DNA from: Erythrophleum ivorense
Taxonomy: Eukaryota; Streptophyta; Magnoliopsida; Fabales; Fabaceae
DNA: 64,000 nt
Direction: 5' to 3'
Assembly: GCA_026724425.1 (NCBI GenBank)
Contig: JAIUCV010000395.1
Span: forward strand, 248,001 to 312,000
A program made the translations under genes and the position numbers. The notes beneath the pieces are model-generated. The model ran no database searches and had not been told where the DNA came from. It was given only the letters and a program-made list of their open reading frames with translations. Of the stretch, positions 1 through 13,400 are shown piece after piece (the stretch's first letter is position 1; every line of letters begins with the position of its first letter).

Positions 1-3000
1 TTAAATAATAGAAAATGAGGATTTGAGCCTTGAGTTGCCCAAAAACTGGGGTCAGAGCGATTCAAAAAAATTGCCGAAAGGCCAGTGGCATTTTCGTAAA
101 TAGGTGTAATTTTGGAAAAACACCTAGGAGAGCTTTTTAAATGAAAATTTTGAGTTGCCCAAGGTTCTCAGAGGCTCCAAAAACCATGGGAAGCCCCGGG
201 ACTGGTAAAGCCCCTCCGGTGTACTCTTTCCAACGTCGGTTGACCCGAACTTTGACCGATTCGTTCGGGATGGTTTTAACTCCAATTTGAGTGATTCAAA
301 AGGCATTTTATTAAATTAGGAACCTAAATTTTATGATGGAAAAGACAATTCTCAAAAAGGAGCTAAAACGAAGCCGAAACGAACTTGCCATTACAGAAGG
401 GCAAAATTGGAATTTATGGTTTCTTGAATGTTCCACACTTTTCTTCCTTCTTATCCTCTTTAATGAGCACGACCCATTCTGCCCAAAATACAGAAATCTT
501 CAGCTCTCTTAGGCACACCAAAGGGAGGAGAAAAAGAGGAAGAAAGCCAAGGAGAAACTAGGTAATTTCATGAGATTTCTTGCTCCATCTTCCTCCAATC
601 TTGTTTTCCTCTCTTCCTCCTTTCTTTCCATGGATATTTTGAATGATTTGGTTCTGTTTTTGACCCAGACCTAAGGGGAGAATTTCAAATTTGCTAAGGA
701 GAAGAGAATGAAGGAGAAAGACACTTGAAAGCTCACTTGAACCATAGGTAATCTTTGCTTTTTGTTGTATCTTCTCTTCCCCCTCTCTTTGTGTGTATTT
801 TAGCCAATAACAGAACCAAAGGAGGGGAGGATATTCTGTCCAAATACAAGGAGGGAATAAGGGTTTTAGGCCATGGGGAGATGGCATATGGCAAGAAATT
901 CTAAGAAAAATCAATAGAAAACAAGTTAGAAAAGTGTAGTGTTTTCTAGGGTTTTGCAAAATCTGATTTTGTGTGAATGTTTCCTTGGCTATTTGAATGT
1001 TTCCTTGAACTCCTAAGACCTTTAGAAAGCCTCCCAAGTGGCTCTCCCATCAAGGAAAAATTACAAAGTCTATGAACCTCCATTATGGTGCATATTTCGG
1101 CCAAGCTAGGTTCATTAGGCTATGGGATGTTTTAATTTGTTCTAGCCTTGTTTTGGGACTTTATATGATGTTAGAAGATGGGAGAAACCATTGGGAAAAA
1201 TTTAGGAGCCATAGATTGGGAGATGGCCTAATGGTGTCCATAATGGTGCTTTGTGAAGCAACTTGGTTTTCCAATTGTGCAATTGAATGTGTGATGGCTC
1301 CAAGGACCTTAAATGAGTCCAAGAAGTTTAGAAAGAACAAGAGAATGGAGCTTAGCACTTGAATAATATGAGTTGCTTCAATAGGCCATTTATGGAACCA
1401 ATATGTCTATTTTGGAGCCAAGTGTGTAATAAGCTTTAGTTTAATGTCTTGGCTTGCTTCAAATGTGTAATTGTGTGATGTTTGTAATGTCTAGGCCAAG
1501 AGAACCCTACTCCACCTAAGTGCTCTTGTGAAACCAAGGAGGGGAAGGAAATTGCAAAGTGAGCTTGCATATATAAAAAGGTAGCTCTCCACCTCATTCT
1601 CTTTGCATTCTTGTGTGCATATGTATGTCTTAGTGTGCTTGCATGCATTCTTGATGCTTGATAATATGCCACTTGATCTTTGTTGTGCATTGGTACCAAT
1701 GTGTTGTCTTGAATGACTATGGTTGTGAAAAGAGCCCATAAGGGTGAGGTGATGCCAAAAGTCCCTTGATGAAGGTGAAGAGATGCCAAAAGTCTCATGG
1801 CATGGGTGAGACAAGGCCAAAAGTCCCTTGAATGGGTGAGGCAAAGTCAAAAGTCCCTAGACCAAGAGTGAGGCAAATCCAAAAGGCCTAGAAATGGGGT
1901 GAGGCTAAACCAAAACTTTCTAGGGCATGAAAGTAATCTTGACATGTGAATGTGGCATGGAATGGAATTTATTGCACACTTTATGCTTGTATGGTTATGC
2001 ATTTGGTATATGTATGCCTTGAATGTGGTGTGAATGGGTGTGTGAGCTATTGAGATTCTTAGAATCTCACCCCCCTTTCCCCTTCATCCTTGAATTGTCT
2101 AGGTGGTGTTCCAAGTCAAGGAGATGCAAGTCAAGGACATTGAACCTCTTTGTTTTGGTGTATGATGTACTTTAAATGGTGGTTAAGTGTCAAAGTAATG
2201 ATGTATGTAATCTTTTTGTGATGTAATACCATGGACAAGTGTAAAATGATGTATGAATATGATGTACACTTTATATGACACTAAATCTTTAGTATTGTGC
2301 AAATTGGCTTTTGGATGGCTTGATGTAACTATGCATAAATAGATGTTGAGAGACCAAAATGAGTTGCATGAGGTTTGGGATCACTTGGGCAGCCTCTACA
2401 AGTCATATTTGTGCTTTGAAACTTGCTCAAGGGGTGCCAAATTCAAGAAGAGGCCATTTGGTGCAAAGTGACTCTTGGTAGGAAGCAAAAATGACCATTT
2501 CATGAGGCTATGTCACTTTTTGTCCAAATGAACTCTTCTTAACCTGAAATTTGACATGCATCTAGAGCTTATTGAGAGCTTTTTGAGAAGCTAAAGTTGG
2601 TAATTTTTGGAGTTCTGTGGAATATTTAGCGAATTGTTGAAATTGGAAAATTTTCTGGTTTTGGTCCTTGGTACTGTAGCACTGGTCCGAAATTGAATTC
2701 TGTCACTCATGGGGCAAACGATGTCCAATTGCCACGAAATTTCATATAGATAAACTAGGCATTCACAGTGACTTGTTCCAACTAGAAGCACCTCATTTGG
2801 AGTTCTAGAGAGGGAGATATAAATTTTTGAACATTCTGTCTAGTATCAGGACCCTTACCCGACTTGATGTACTATTCTATTGAATTTCGAGACTTTGGGT
2901 ACCTGAACTGGTCTGAAAGTATTTTTATCATCTATCTAACATCCACAGATTTCCATATTGGTATTATTTGCATGGATTGAAGTTTTGTGGAATTAATTGG

Positions 3001-3500
3001 ATATTTTCAAAGTTTGCTGCAGAATCTGTGACAGCATCAAGAGGCAGTTTGACCCCTGGACATTTTTGGATGTCAAACACCCTCTGTGATGGGTTTTATG
3101 GTCTGTACATATTTTTACTGTGAAGTAGACATCCGTAGCTTTCCATAATGGTCAAGAATGTGTGATTTTTATTTTTCTAGAATTAGTTATGATTTTTCGA
3201 AATTGTGCAAGAAAGGGGCCAAATCTGGCCGAAAATAAACCTCCATATTCTAGGTTCCCTTTCGGTTTCCATGAGTTGTGGGCCAACTTTGGTGATGTAA
3301 ATGAGTTTTATGTATGTAATTAAATATGATAATGTGATGTATGAACTCATATGGTCTGCGTGACACCGAATGGAATTTTCATACGCTACGCAATGCGAAA
3401 TAAGACATTATTTTAATGCCATCTTCCATTCCTTTTTGTGCAATTCATCATGGGAAACCTAGAAATGATAGGAAGCAAGTTAGAAATATATGGTGTTACA
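1..3500 (+). mobile_element. Long LTR (solo-LTR-like), left edge cut by window
   Basis: This stretch aligns along its whole length with the element at 3585-7337. Position 1 here matches about 3686 there, so roughly 100 bp of the 5' end lie outside the window. The 3' end reads GGTGTTACA at 3492-3500, matching the other copy and giving the CA end expected of an LTR. It has no coding capacity; the short open frames are chance. It contains purine-rich stretches (about 480-740), a degenerate tandem array at 1739-1928, and long anciently diverged AT-rich text. No primer-binding site follows its end, so it is read as a solo LTR, probably of a Ty3/Gypsy-type element. That clade is inferred from LTR size and the TGTAAC...GTTACA ends only. 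Confidence 0.7.
1739..1928 (+). repeat. Degenerate ~30-33 bp tandem array inside the LTR
   Basis: About six degenerate units carry the core ccaaaagtccct preceded by ggtgagg or a variant. Equivalent arrays sit at 5440-5600 and 19075-19206 in the two related LTRs, so the array predates the spread of the family. Confidence 0.75.
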
Positions 3501-3584
3501 TTTCCCCCCTTTTATTTATATTACTTGTTTTTATTTTTCTTTGGGATAATATTTTCCTACATCTTTTTTTGGATTGTTGGATTC
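3501..3584. other. 84-bp spacer between two LTR elements
   Basis: T-rich unique sequence. Its last five bases (gattc, 3580-3584) are the left target-site duplication of the next element. It shows no primer-binding site or polypurine tract, so it is not the collapsed interior of one two-LTR element. Confidence 0.6.
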
Positions 3585-6500
3585 TGTAACGCTCGGTACA
3601 TTGTAAAAACACCGAAATGAGCTGATTTGAAAAGCAAGTCTCCTGAGATGAGTGATTCAAGGCTAAATAAAATTTGAATAAAATTTTAAATAATAAAAAA
3701 TAAGGATTTGAGCTTTGAGTTACCCAAAAACTGAGATCGGAGTGATTCAAAAAATTTGTCGAAAGGCTAGTGACATTTTTGTAAATAAGTGTAATTTTGA
3801 AAAAAAACCTAAAAGGACTTTTTAAATGAAAATTTTGAATTGCCCAGGGTTCTCTAAGGCCCTAAAAATCATGGGAAGCCCCGGGACTGGTAAAGCCCTT
3901 CCGGTGTACTCTTTCTAATGTTGGTTGATTTAAACTTTGACCGGTTCGTTCAGGAAGGTTTTAGCTCCGATTTAAGTGATTCCAAAGGCATTTTATTAAA
4001 TTGGGAATCTAAATTGTATGATAGGAAAGAAGATTCTAAAAAAAGAGTTACAATGAAGCTAAACCGAAGATGCCATTATAGAAGGGCAAAAATAGAAACA
4101 AATTGCACAAAGGAAGCTTTCAAAGTCTCTTTTTAATCCATGTTCAGCTCCCCCCTCTCTAAACCAACTTTCTTCTGCCCAAATCTCAGAAAAGGTGCTG
4201 CTTTCTTAGGCGCACAAAGAGAGGGAATTTTAGAGGAAGAAAAGCCAAAGAAAAAGTGAGAAAGTGTAAGGTTTTCATACTCCTTCCTCTTGAAACTTCA
4301 TCCTCCCCTTTTTGCTTTATCTTTCTATGGTTTTAATGCAATTTTTTGTGCTAATTTGGGTCCAGATCAGAGGAGGAAAATTCAAAATTGAAGGAGGAGA
4401 AAGAGAGAAGAGGAAGAGCTCTTGAAGGAAGTTTGATTGCAAGGTAGTTTCTCTCCCTTTGTTGCTTCTTTTTCTCTTTCTCCTCTTTCATGGTGGGATG
4501 TCTCAAACAGAATCATGAAGAGAGAAGAGTTTCTATTTTATAATCTAAAATAATCCATCAAACTAAGCTATGGGAAGATGGATTTTACTAAAGAAATGTA
4601 TGGAAAACTAGTAAAACTTAAGTGGGAAAAGTGTAGGGTGCTTGAATATAGTTTAAAATCTGGGTTGATTCAAGACTTTCCCATCATATGTGAGTATTTG
4701 TTTAAGTTTCTAAGACTCCTAAGGAGCTTCGCAAGTGCCCTATCCATTAAAAAAAAATCCCAAACTCCATGAGTTTTTAATAGAAGCATAACTAGATCAA
4801 AACCCTTAGAGATAACTAGGGGATGTTTTAAATGGTTCCAAACTTGATTTGGGACTTTATATGATAAAAGAAGATAGAAGAAACCCTTGAAAAAAATTTA
4901 GAAGCCTTAGTTGGGAGATGAGGCAGTGGCTTCCATAATGTAACCTTATGAAACAACATAGACTTAGATTTGTGACAGTGAGTGTGTGATGGCTTTAAGA
5001 ACCTTAAATGAGGTCAAGAGGTCTAAATATAGTAAGAGAATGGAACCAAGAATATTAATTATGGTAGTTGCTTCATTAGGTCCTTAATGGAATCATTTTG
5101 TGACAAATAGAATAAAGTGTATTTTTAAGAGTGAGTTGGATGTCATAACTTGTTCTAAGAGTATAATTAAGTGTTGTTTATTGTGAATAAACCAAGGAAA
5201 TCCAACCCCACCTCCTTGTGTTTGTGGAATCAAAAAGGAGAAGAAACAAACAAAGTAAAACTTGAATTTGCACCAAAGTAGCTCTCCACCTTTTCTTATT
5301 ATATTTTCTTGTTACATATGTGTCATTGTATGCTTATGTGTATGTTTATATGTTTGAGACATGCCACTTGATGCTATGTTGCTATTTTGGTACCAATATA
5401 CTTTCTTGAATGTCTTTGAATGGTGGAAATAGCTTATAAAGGTGAGGTAGTACCAAGACTCTCATGGCATGGGTGAGATAAGGCCAAAAGTCCCTTGGAT
5501 GGGTGAGGCTAAGTCAAAAGTCCCAAGAACCAAGAGTGAGGCAATCCAAAAGTCCTAAAAATGGAGTGAGGCCAAACCAAAATTCTCTAGAGCTTATTCT
5601 GATGTTTGACATGATTTTGTGACACAAAAATGTGAAAGATGAACGCTTCATAGATTGATTAATTGCATATTTGTACCTTTGACATGTTGTGTGCCTTGAA
5701 AATGTGCTTGAATAGGTGTATGAGCTATTAAGATTCAATGAATCTCACCCTTTCCTTTCTCTCATCTCATATGATCTAGGTGGAGTTCATGATCCAAATG
5801 ATGGAAGCCAATGAGCTTAAATCTCCATCTTTTGGCAAATCTTTCCATTTTTGATGTACTATAATGTCTAGAATGTCAAAGTAGATATGTAAATGCTATT
5901 TTTGAGCCATGACACTTTGAACAAATGTAAAACTATGTAAAGTTAGTGTATGTATCAAAAATAGAATTTAATGAATAGAATTGTGTATTTTGACTACTTG
6001 GGAGCCCACTTGTGTATGTATGTTTATGGAAGTGACATGGTGAGTTTGAGTTGCATGAGGATTCAGACCTTATGAAAGACTTATTTATGCTATATTTATG
6101 CTTTCTAAGTTGCTCAAATGTGTGTGGAATAATGGATGACTCATTTGAACCAAATTTGCCTTTTGTTGGGACCAAAATTGCTATATTTTTGAGTTATAGC
6201 AAAATCTGACCAAATGACCTCTTCTTGACTTGAAATTTTACATGCAAGTAGATTTTACCTAGAGCTTTTTTTGAAGCTAAAGAAAGATTAGGTCATTCGG
6301 AGGTCTGTGGACTTTTCTCTAATTTTTCAAAGTTGGTATCAGAATTTCGGATTTGCACAAGTACTATTCATTTGGTCAGTTGTGAAGTTGTGTCATCCAA
6401 GAGGCAAACGTGGTCCAATGGCCACGAAATTTTATAGACAAAAATTAGAAATTCACAGTGACTTGCAGCAACTAGAAGCACCTCATTTGGAGGTCTGAGT

Positions 6501-7337
6501 TAAGAGATATGAATTTTTTAATTTCTGAAATAGCAATAGTAGCATAGCATGACCTGAGTCACTCTTCCATTGAATTTCAATAGCTAAACATGTTTTTTCT
6601 GGTTTGATCTATTTTTACCATAAATATAACGTTCATAGCTTTCTAAATTGGTATCACTTGCATAGATTGGATTTTTTTGGAATTAATTGGATATTTTCAA
6701 AGTTTATAGCAGATACTTGCATTAGTACCAGTAGCTACCTAAACTTTTTCCCCTTTTCATGTGTCAAATGCTGTATGTGTTATGTTTCATGGCTGGAAAT
6801 ATTTTTGGCATAAATTAGACATGTGTAGCTTTATATAATGTCCAAGAATACATGATTTCAATTTTTTTAAAATTAGTTATGAATTTTGAAACTTCATATC
6901 AGTAAACTGAACCAGTGGCCCAGACAGCAGCAACCCCAATAGCTTTTCGAATGTCAATTGTTCTCCTTTTAATGATTCATGAGCTAAAATTATTTTTATC
7001 ATGGGGTAGACATCTAGAGCTTTCTGGAATGGTAAAGTTTGTTGGGTTTCGAATTTTGTAGATTTAGTTATGAATTTTCGAAGTTGTGATAGAAAAACTG
7101 AAATTTCACGAGTTGTGGACCAACTTTGGTGATAAAAATGAGTTGTATGTATGTAATTAAATATGAGAATGTGATGTATGAGCTCATATGGTCCATGTGA
7201 CACTGAATGAAATTTTCATACGCGATGCGACGTGAAATAAAGCATTATTTTAATACCATTTTCTATTCCTTTTTGTGCAATTCATCATGTGAGACTTAAA
7301 AATGATAGGAAGTAAGTTAGAAATATATGGTGTTACA
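3585..7337 (+). mobile_element. Complete solo LTR with perfect 5-bp TSD
   Basis: The 3753-bp element begins TGTAACGCTC and ends GGTGTTACA, with TG/CA termini inside a TGTAAC...GTTACA inverted repeat. It is flanked by identical 5-bp duplications gattc at 3580-3584 and 7338-7342. Removing the element and one copy joins ttgttggattc to aaattatttt, the inferred empty site. It is homologous to 1-3500; many differences are G-to-A or C-to-T, as expected for methylated transposon DNA. It encodes no protein. The size, ends and TSD fit a solo LTR left by recombination of a long-LTR retrotransposon; a non-autonomous element with the same ends is the alternative. Confidence 0.82.
5440..5600 (+). repeat. 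Degenerate ~30 bp tandem array inside the LTR
   Basis: Counterpart of the array at 1739-1928, with about five units sharing ccaaaagtccc preceded by gtgaggc. It is more diverged than the upstream copy. Confidence 0.7.
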
Positions 7338-7342
7338 GATTC

Positions 7343-10075
7343 AAATTATTTTAAAGTTTCAAACTTAGAAAAAAGAAAATATGAAGGAAGATGTCAAAAT
7401 GGAAGAAAAAGATACAAGAATGAGAAAGAAGGAAGAAGGAAGAACATGAAGAATAATGATGTATTAAAATGGATAATTTTCTTTTTTTATGTAATAATGG
7501 ATAACATGAAAAGAAAGTGAAAAAATAATAGAAAAATAAAATGATAAAATTTGAAAAAATTAGAAACAATGTAATAATATTATATAATTTTCTTCCTAAT
7601 CAAAATAAAAAATAACTATTATTTTGTTTAAAATAAATATAAAATAAAATGGTAATAATTATAAAACAATATGAAAGATGGAATATATTTTTAAAATTAT
7701 TATTAATTATAATATTTTTAATTATTAATCTAGAAACATAACTAGTAATAATTATTATTTAGAAAAAATTAATAAAAATATTATTTAAAATTAAAACATA
7801 GATCTAAAAAATTACTTGAAACTAAAGTGTTTTTTTTTCTTAAAAAATTATTCTATACACATTTTTAACATAAATTATTTATTTTTTAATTTATCCATTA
7901 TCAACTAAATGCTAATTGTATTCTAAATTTGACTGATGTTTGGTCAAATTAAATCTAAATAAATATTAGTTGATAGTAATATTTTATTTTTTTAATTTTT
8001 TTTAAAGTTTAGCCTTACCCATTGATGCTCAATTGGATTTAAATCTAACTAATATTTGGTTAGATTAAATCCAACTAAATGTCAATTAATAAGTTTTTTT
8101 TTTAATTTTTGTAATTTATTTATTTTTAATTTAGCATGATTGATTGCATGTTATTAGATTTAGATTCGATAGACATTTGGTTGAGTTAAATCAGACTCAC
8201 GTTTAGTTGGTATTTCTTTTTCTTTTTTTTGTAATTGAAAAAAAATTAAACTGATTTTTTATTTTTAATTGTTGTTTACACAAATTACCATTTATAATAT
8301 TAAATATTATTAAAACAATTATGAGTAATTTTGTATTAATGTAATACAATAATTAATTTCTACTAATAAATTTTTATAACATTAAAATGTATTAATATAT
8401 ATTACATTAAATAATTTTTTAATGATAAAAATTATGTTTTATTACTTGAGAAAAATGCCAAAAAGTTTGCATATATCCATTTTTTGTCAACAATTTGTGT
8501 TCTTGTTTTCCAACTAAACATCAATAGGTAATGCACTATTTGTCTATTGAATATCAGTTGGTAAAAAAATATTGACTAGCAAAAATTCCACAGATAAAGG
8601 CAATTGATTTTTTTTTTGTTGGAAATAGTGTATTTCCAATTGAATTGTGAATTTTTCCAATTGAATGTTTAGATGATATTTAACACTTTTGTTGTATTAA
8701 ATGTTGAAATCTTTTGAGATAAATAGCTAAATGATTTTAATTAGGGATATTATGAACCCTAGTATGAATTAGAGTTTGTTTATCTTCTTTATTGTTAATG
8801 ATATTTGTATGTTTATTCAATTCTTCTTCATGCTACTTGATCGATTAACCTCCAATTGGGTTATTGTGGTTTCCTAATTGAAATTGGAAAAAGGAGATTA
8901 GAAATAAACCTTGAACTGAATAATATAGCTTTATGATATTTGCTAAATTAAGTTAAATGTCTTGCTAATAGGATATGAATATATTTATTGGTCTCATATA
9001 GTTAAAGGATTTTTGCGATAATGTGATTAGGTCTAAATATATAAGAAATTAAGAGTTTAACCTAGACTAGCACTTAAAAGAATTTTGAAAAAATTCTTAT
9101 AAGTAATAAGAATCCTGAGCTAGCATATATCATCATTAAAGATATTGAAGAAGATAACTTGAATTCTCAAAAAGCAATTGGGGGATTGATATTCTTACCC
9201 TTTGAAATTCACTAGATCACTTTATTTTGTTTCTTCCTTGATTTTGCAATTAAGTTTAGCTTTTACGTGTCATCTATTGATTAGTTTGATTTAGTTAAGG
9301 TGTTTGTTCTAGTATTTAGTACATTGGAACAATATCTTATGGTGAGCCATGCAAGTAGATTAACTATCTCTCTTGAATCAACTTGCCCCTTATTGAGACA
9401 GTAATAGATCTTATTTTACATAACAATTTTAATGGGCAACTTTGTAATACTTGAAACGATATGTATATTTATGTACAAGTTATTGTATTTTGTTAGCAAC
9501 AAATGGCTAACCCCTCCACTTCTTATACACATTAAGAAAACATAATCTTTGACTTACCCAATTGAATAGTTATCTTTTGTGAGGAAGCCAGAAAGAAAGA
9601 CTTGGTTTAAAGTGTTTACATAAGTACCTATAATATCAATTTCATTATTTTAAATATTAGTAAGCTTTTGCTTAATATTATTACAATGTTTTAATTCATA
9701 AATGATCAATCAATCTATTTTACATAATCTTGTCAAAAATGATAAAAAAAATAATGATGTTATGTAAATTAATGTTCAAAAGGTGTGATCATTGTTTTAA
9801 AAGACTCTATTTTGTTCTGTAAAGACTCGTAATTATTTTTGGTTATCTTAGTCTTAAATGTTATCGTGGGTAATCCTAACGTTCTTAGAAATAGGTTGTA
9901 AATTAGCTCTAGTACAGTGATGGTAGGGAATTTTAAAGTTCCTCTAAACAGCCCAAAATTCTCTTGTAATGGATTTTCATTCTTTTTCCATGACTTTGGA
10001 TGTAATTGTGCGTGAAAGAAGCTGACTCCATTTAAGTTGGTGGTGTCAAACATAGTTTTACTAACTCTCGTCTTA
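7343..10075. other. AT-rich intergenic DNA, no gene seen
   Basis: No open frame with recognisable similarity, no tRNA-like fold and no splice-connected exons were found. 7890-8230 holds three degenerate ~118-bp repeats. The open frame on the minus strand at 9769-10053 (94 codons) has no recognisable domain and is not called a gene. Confidence 0.5.
7890..8230. repeat. Three degenerate ~118-bp tandem repeats with hairpin cores
   Basis: The shared landmark tttggt plus an AT tail recurs at about 7940, 8055 and 8176. The middle copy (8034-8070) is an imperfect inverted repeat: ggatttaaatctaac and ggttagattaaatcc separated by about 8 bases. Confidence 0.6.
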
Positions 10076-10202
10076 TATACTTAAACTCAATATTATAATG
10101 AATCACTAATTAAAAGAATTGAATAGCATAATATACTTATATATTTAAACTCAATATTATAATGAATCACTAATTAAAAGAATTGAATAGCATAATATAC
10201 TT
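10076..10202. repeat. 64-bp direct tandem duplication
   Basis: Copies at 10076-10138 and 10140-10202 share the core actcaatattataatgaatc and differ at only one or two positions. The near-identity in otherwise decayed DNA points to a recent duplication. Confidence 0.85.
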
Positions 10203-10499
10203 GGGAATTTTTTCTTGCTTCTTATAAAACCGACAAATTGATAAGGATAACATTTCTTTTTCATAACATAGGTTAGATCGGAATCAACACCTACAAAGGC
10301 AATCTCAAACAATCTGTACTTACTCTTATGTATTAGAATAACCACTCAAACTTATATAAATCTATCCATAACTCATATCATGCTCGATATTAAAAATACA
10401 ATATACTATACAACACAGAGATATACTTAACTTTCAATAACTTACAATCATATTAGAGATTTCATTTTATACATTTGATAAACATGAATACATCATTAT

Positions 10500-13400
10500 A
10501 AAACTAATAACATGATATATTCTCTTTTCCCAATTAACTGCTCCCATGGGCATCTTTGCTTCCCTCAAGTGCTTTACTTTTCTTTACTTGGCATGGCTTA
10601 AAGGGAATGAAAGGAGGAGTGAGGTTCTGGGAAGAATCTTAGTATGCATACAACATAACATACAAGTGTACATACAACATAACTTATGAAATACTAATGC
10701 AAACATATACATACTTGCTCAATTAGTTAGTGGCCACGACTTTTAAAACATAAATTGCTAAGCTTCCCTTAAGGAAGAGCTATTATGCTTAATTCTTTTT
10801 TTGGGAATCATTAATACTATAACATACCCAAGCATGTTACATCAAAATAGCTCAAACATATAAGTGTAGCATCATATAACATGTTATAGCACACAAGCAT
10901 CCAAACACTCAAGGCAATAAGCATGTACACAAAAAAGGGGAAGATGCTACTTAGGAGATGGAAAGTTGATGCTAAACCTCTTACTTTGCTTCTTGTCTGG
11001 TCTAATCTTCTTCATTTGTTTTTTTTACTTAGCTTTTACTAGCTTAATGTGCCACTTCTTAGTCTTCTTACCCAAGGACCACCTTAGCCATCTCAATATG
11101 TCTAAAATATCATATTAAGCATGGAAAATAAGTAAATAATACATATCTAAACCAACTTGCTCATATGCTCCTCATTTGTCTTATATATCACATATTATGG
11201 CTTAACTTTAAAAATGCATAACTTTGGCTAAAAGTCTCTAATTTAGGCAAATAATACCTTTCTGAAAAGCTTATAATATCTACTTTCTATTGTAAAACTC
11301 ATAGATTTAATTGAATTCATTTGGTGCCCAAAAAATGGAAAAATAATGGCTGGTTCTTTTTCTAGCATAATTTTCTGATGCTAATTTTAAAAATTCATAA
11401 TTTTAACTAGGAGTATCCAAATTGAGCAAATTAAGACTTGTTAAAAATCTTTTATATGCCCTACCTATTATAAAAAATTGAGGTTTAAACTAGATTATTT
11501 GGTCCTTAAAAGGAGTAAAGACTCAAGGCTATTCAAAAACCAAAACTAATACAAGGTAGCTTTTCTAGGACAACTTTTAAAATTCATAAAATATTTTATA
11601 TCAGTCCAGAAATTACAAATCATGTCAAAACTTTAGGATATCCTTGAAATGTCTAGCAAGTTTCAGGCCCAAATTTGTCCATTAAGGCCTTCATGGACAA
11701 ATATACATTTTTGGACTTATTATGGGTATATTTTAACCATTGTTGGTTATGAACTTGCCACATCAATTATTTATGCAATTTTCTTCTGTTGAACAAGTTT
11801 CTTAACTAGCAATTAACTCATTTAATTAGTTTATAACATAAAATATGGCCTAAATCAAAGTATAGCCATGCCATTTATTTAGTTGGCCTAGACTTTTGCA
11901 TTACTATTTTGTGCCATGGGTTGCCATAATGCATTCCATTAACTCTAACTTTAATATCATGACTTACACATCATTCTTAAATCATTTTACAATTGTTAGA
12001 CTAGCCATATAACTATTTCTCCTTTTAAGCACACCTGTAATTTTATGTGCATACAACAATTTGACCTTTCACAAATGGACTTTATAATTAAAACCAATAC
12101 TTTCTCTAACTTCCATAATTCTCATAAGGATCTCTAATTATTATAAAACACAAAAACAAACCCCTTTAGGCCATCTTTAAGGTGGTAGTTAAAAGGTATA
12201 GGCAAGGATCACTATGAATTTTTTCTTCATTCTTTTGCCAATTTCTCTTTAATTTCATGCTTTAGGTTGTTTTTATATGCTCTAAGTCATCAATTGCATG
12301 CAAGGGAATGTAGAGAGGAAGACTTTCTCTCTCTATACGGAGAGAAATGAGGAAAGAACTCAAGAAAATCAAGTTTAAAACATAGAAAAATATACCTTAT
12401 TTTGAAGATTGTTGAATGGTGATTCTTGTGGTATATTTGGCTTCCTCAAAACTCCTCTTTTTCCTCAGGAGGTCAGCCACCCACTTCACTATTTTCAAGA
12501 AACTAAAATTATCATTACAAAGAGCTTAAAGAAAGGAAGATGTTTTTTAACTAGTGTATAACAAAATTTTGCATATTTTCTTACTTAAAGAGAGAAATGG
12601 GTTTTCTAACTCCTCTCTCCTCCTCTCTTTCTCACACCATCCATGGCTAAAATAAAGCTGCTAAATGTCAATTAATTGAAGAAGAAAGGAGGTGGTATGA
12701 CACTTATAGAAGATTCTAGATTTTTATGATAATTTAAAAAATGACTATTATGTTCCTTTGTTTTAATCCCTCAATTTAAATTCATTTTTCATTCATTTTA
12801 GAGCTTGATTGCATACTAAATTCTAGGTTCTCTTCTTTGCTTAAAATATCCACTTGGAGGTTTCAAGGACTTTAAACAATTTGTAAAAGTTTAGCCAAGA
12901 CTATTACTATTAGACATCCTAACTTGTAAACCGACATAGATCTAATTGAACCAACATCATCTAATTAATTTGCTAGCCCTATTTTATTATATTAAAATGA
13001 ACGATTTCTATTTTTAATATTAATTTTCATGTTATTTAAATCTCTAATTTTTCCTCCTTTACAGTACTATCACTATTTGCTTGTTTTTACATTATTTAGG
13101 GATTTTGGCCAAATTAAGGCCATTTGATTAAATTTTGCATACTCTTTTACCTTTAGTTAATGAAAATTATCCTTATCTCTATTTATTTTTTCATTTCAAA
13201 CAAACCCTTGGTTTTTTTGTATCATTTTGGTCAAAATTATGATTTTGCTACTGTATTTATTTTGCCTTGATTTTGGCTTTAAAACTTAAATCTTTTTAGA
13301 TATATTGAGGCATAGGATATTTTAAGATCCTTTATATTCATATAATTATTCTCCAGGTCCACAATGGTTTAGAATAGTTTAAAATAACTCAAATTATACT

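Noticed and set aside
558..1037. 159-codon minus-strand frame inside the first LTR
   Set aside because: Not preserved in the two related LTRs and without any retroelement domain.
1739..1928. CRISPR-like array
   Set aside because: Units are degenerate and contiguous, with no unique spacers, in plant nuclear DNA.
1..7342. Reading the two long LTRs as the 5' and 3' ends of one retrotransposon
   Set aside because: Only 84 bp separate them, no primer-binding site or polypurine tract is present, and the perfect TSD surrounds the second copy alone.
9769..10053. 94-codon minus-strand frame as a gene
   Set aside because: No recognisable domain, no splice partners and a composition typical of AT-rich chance frames.
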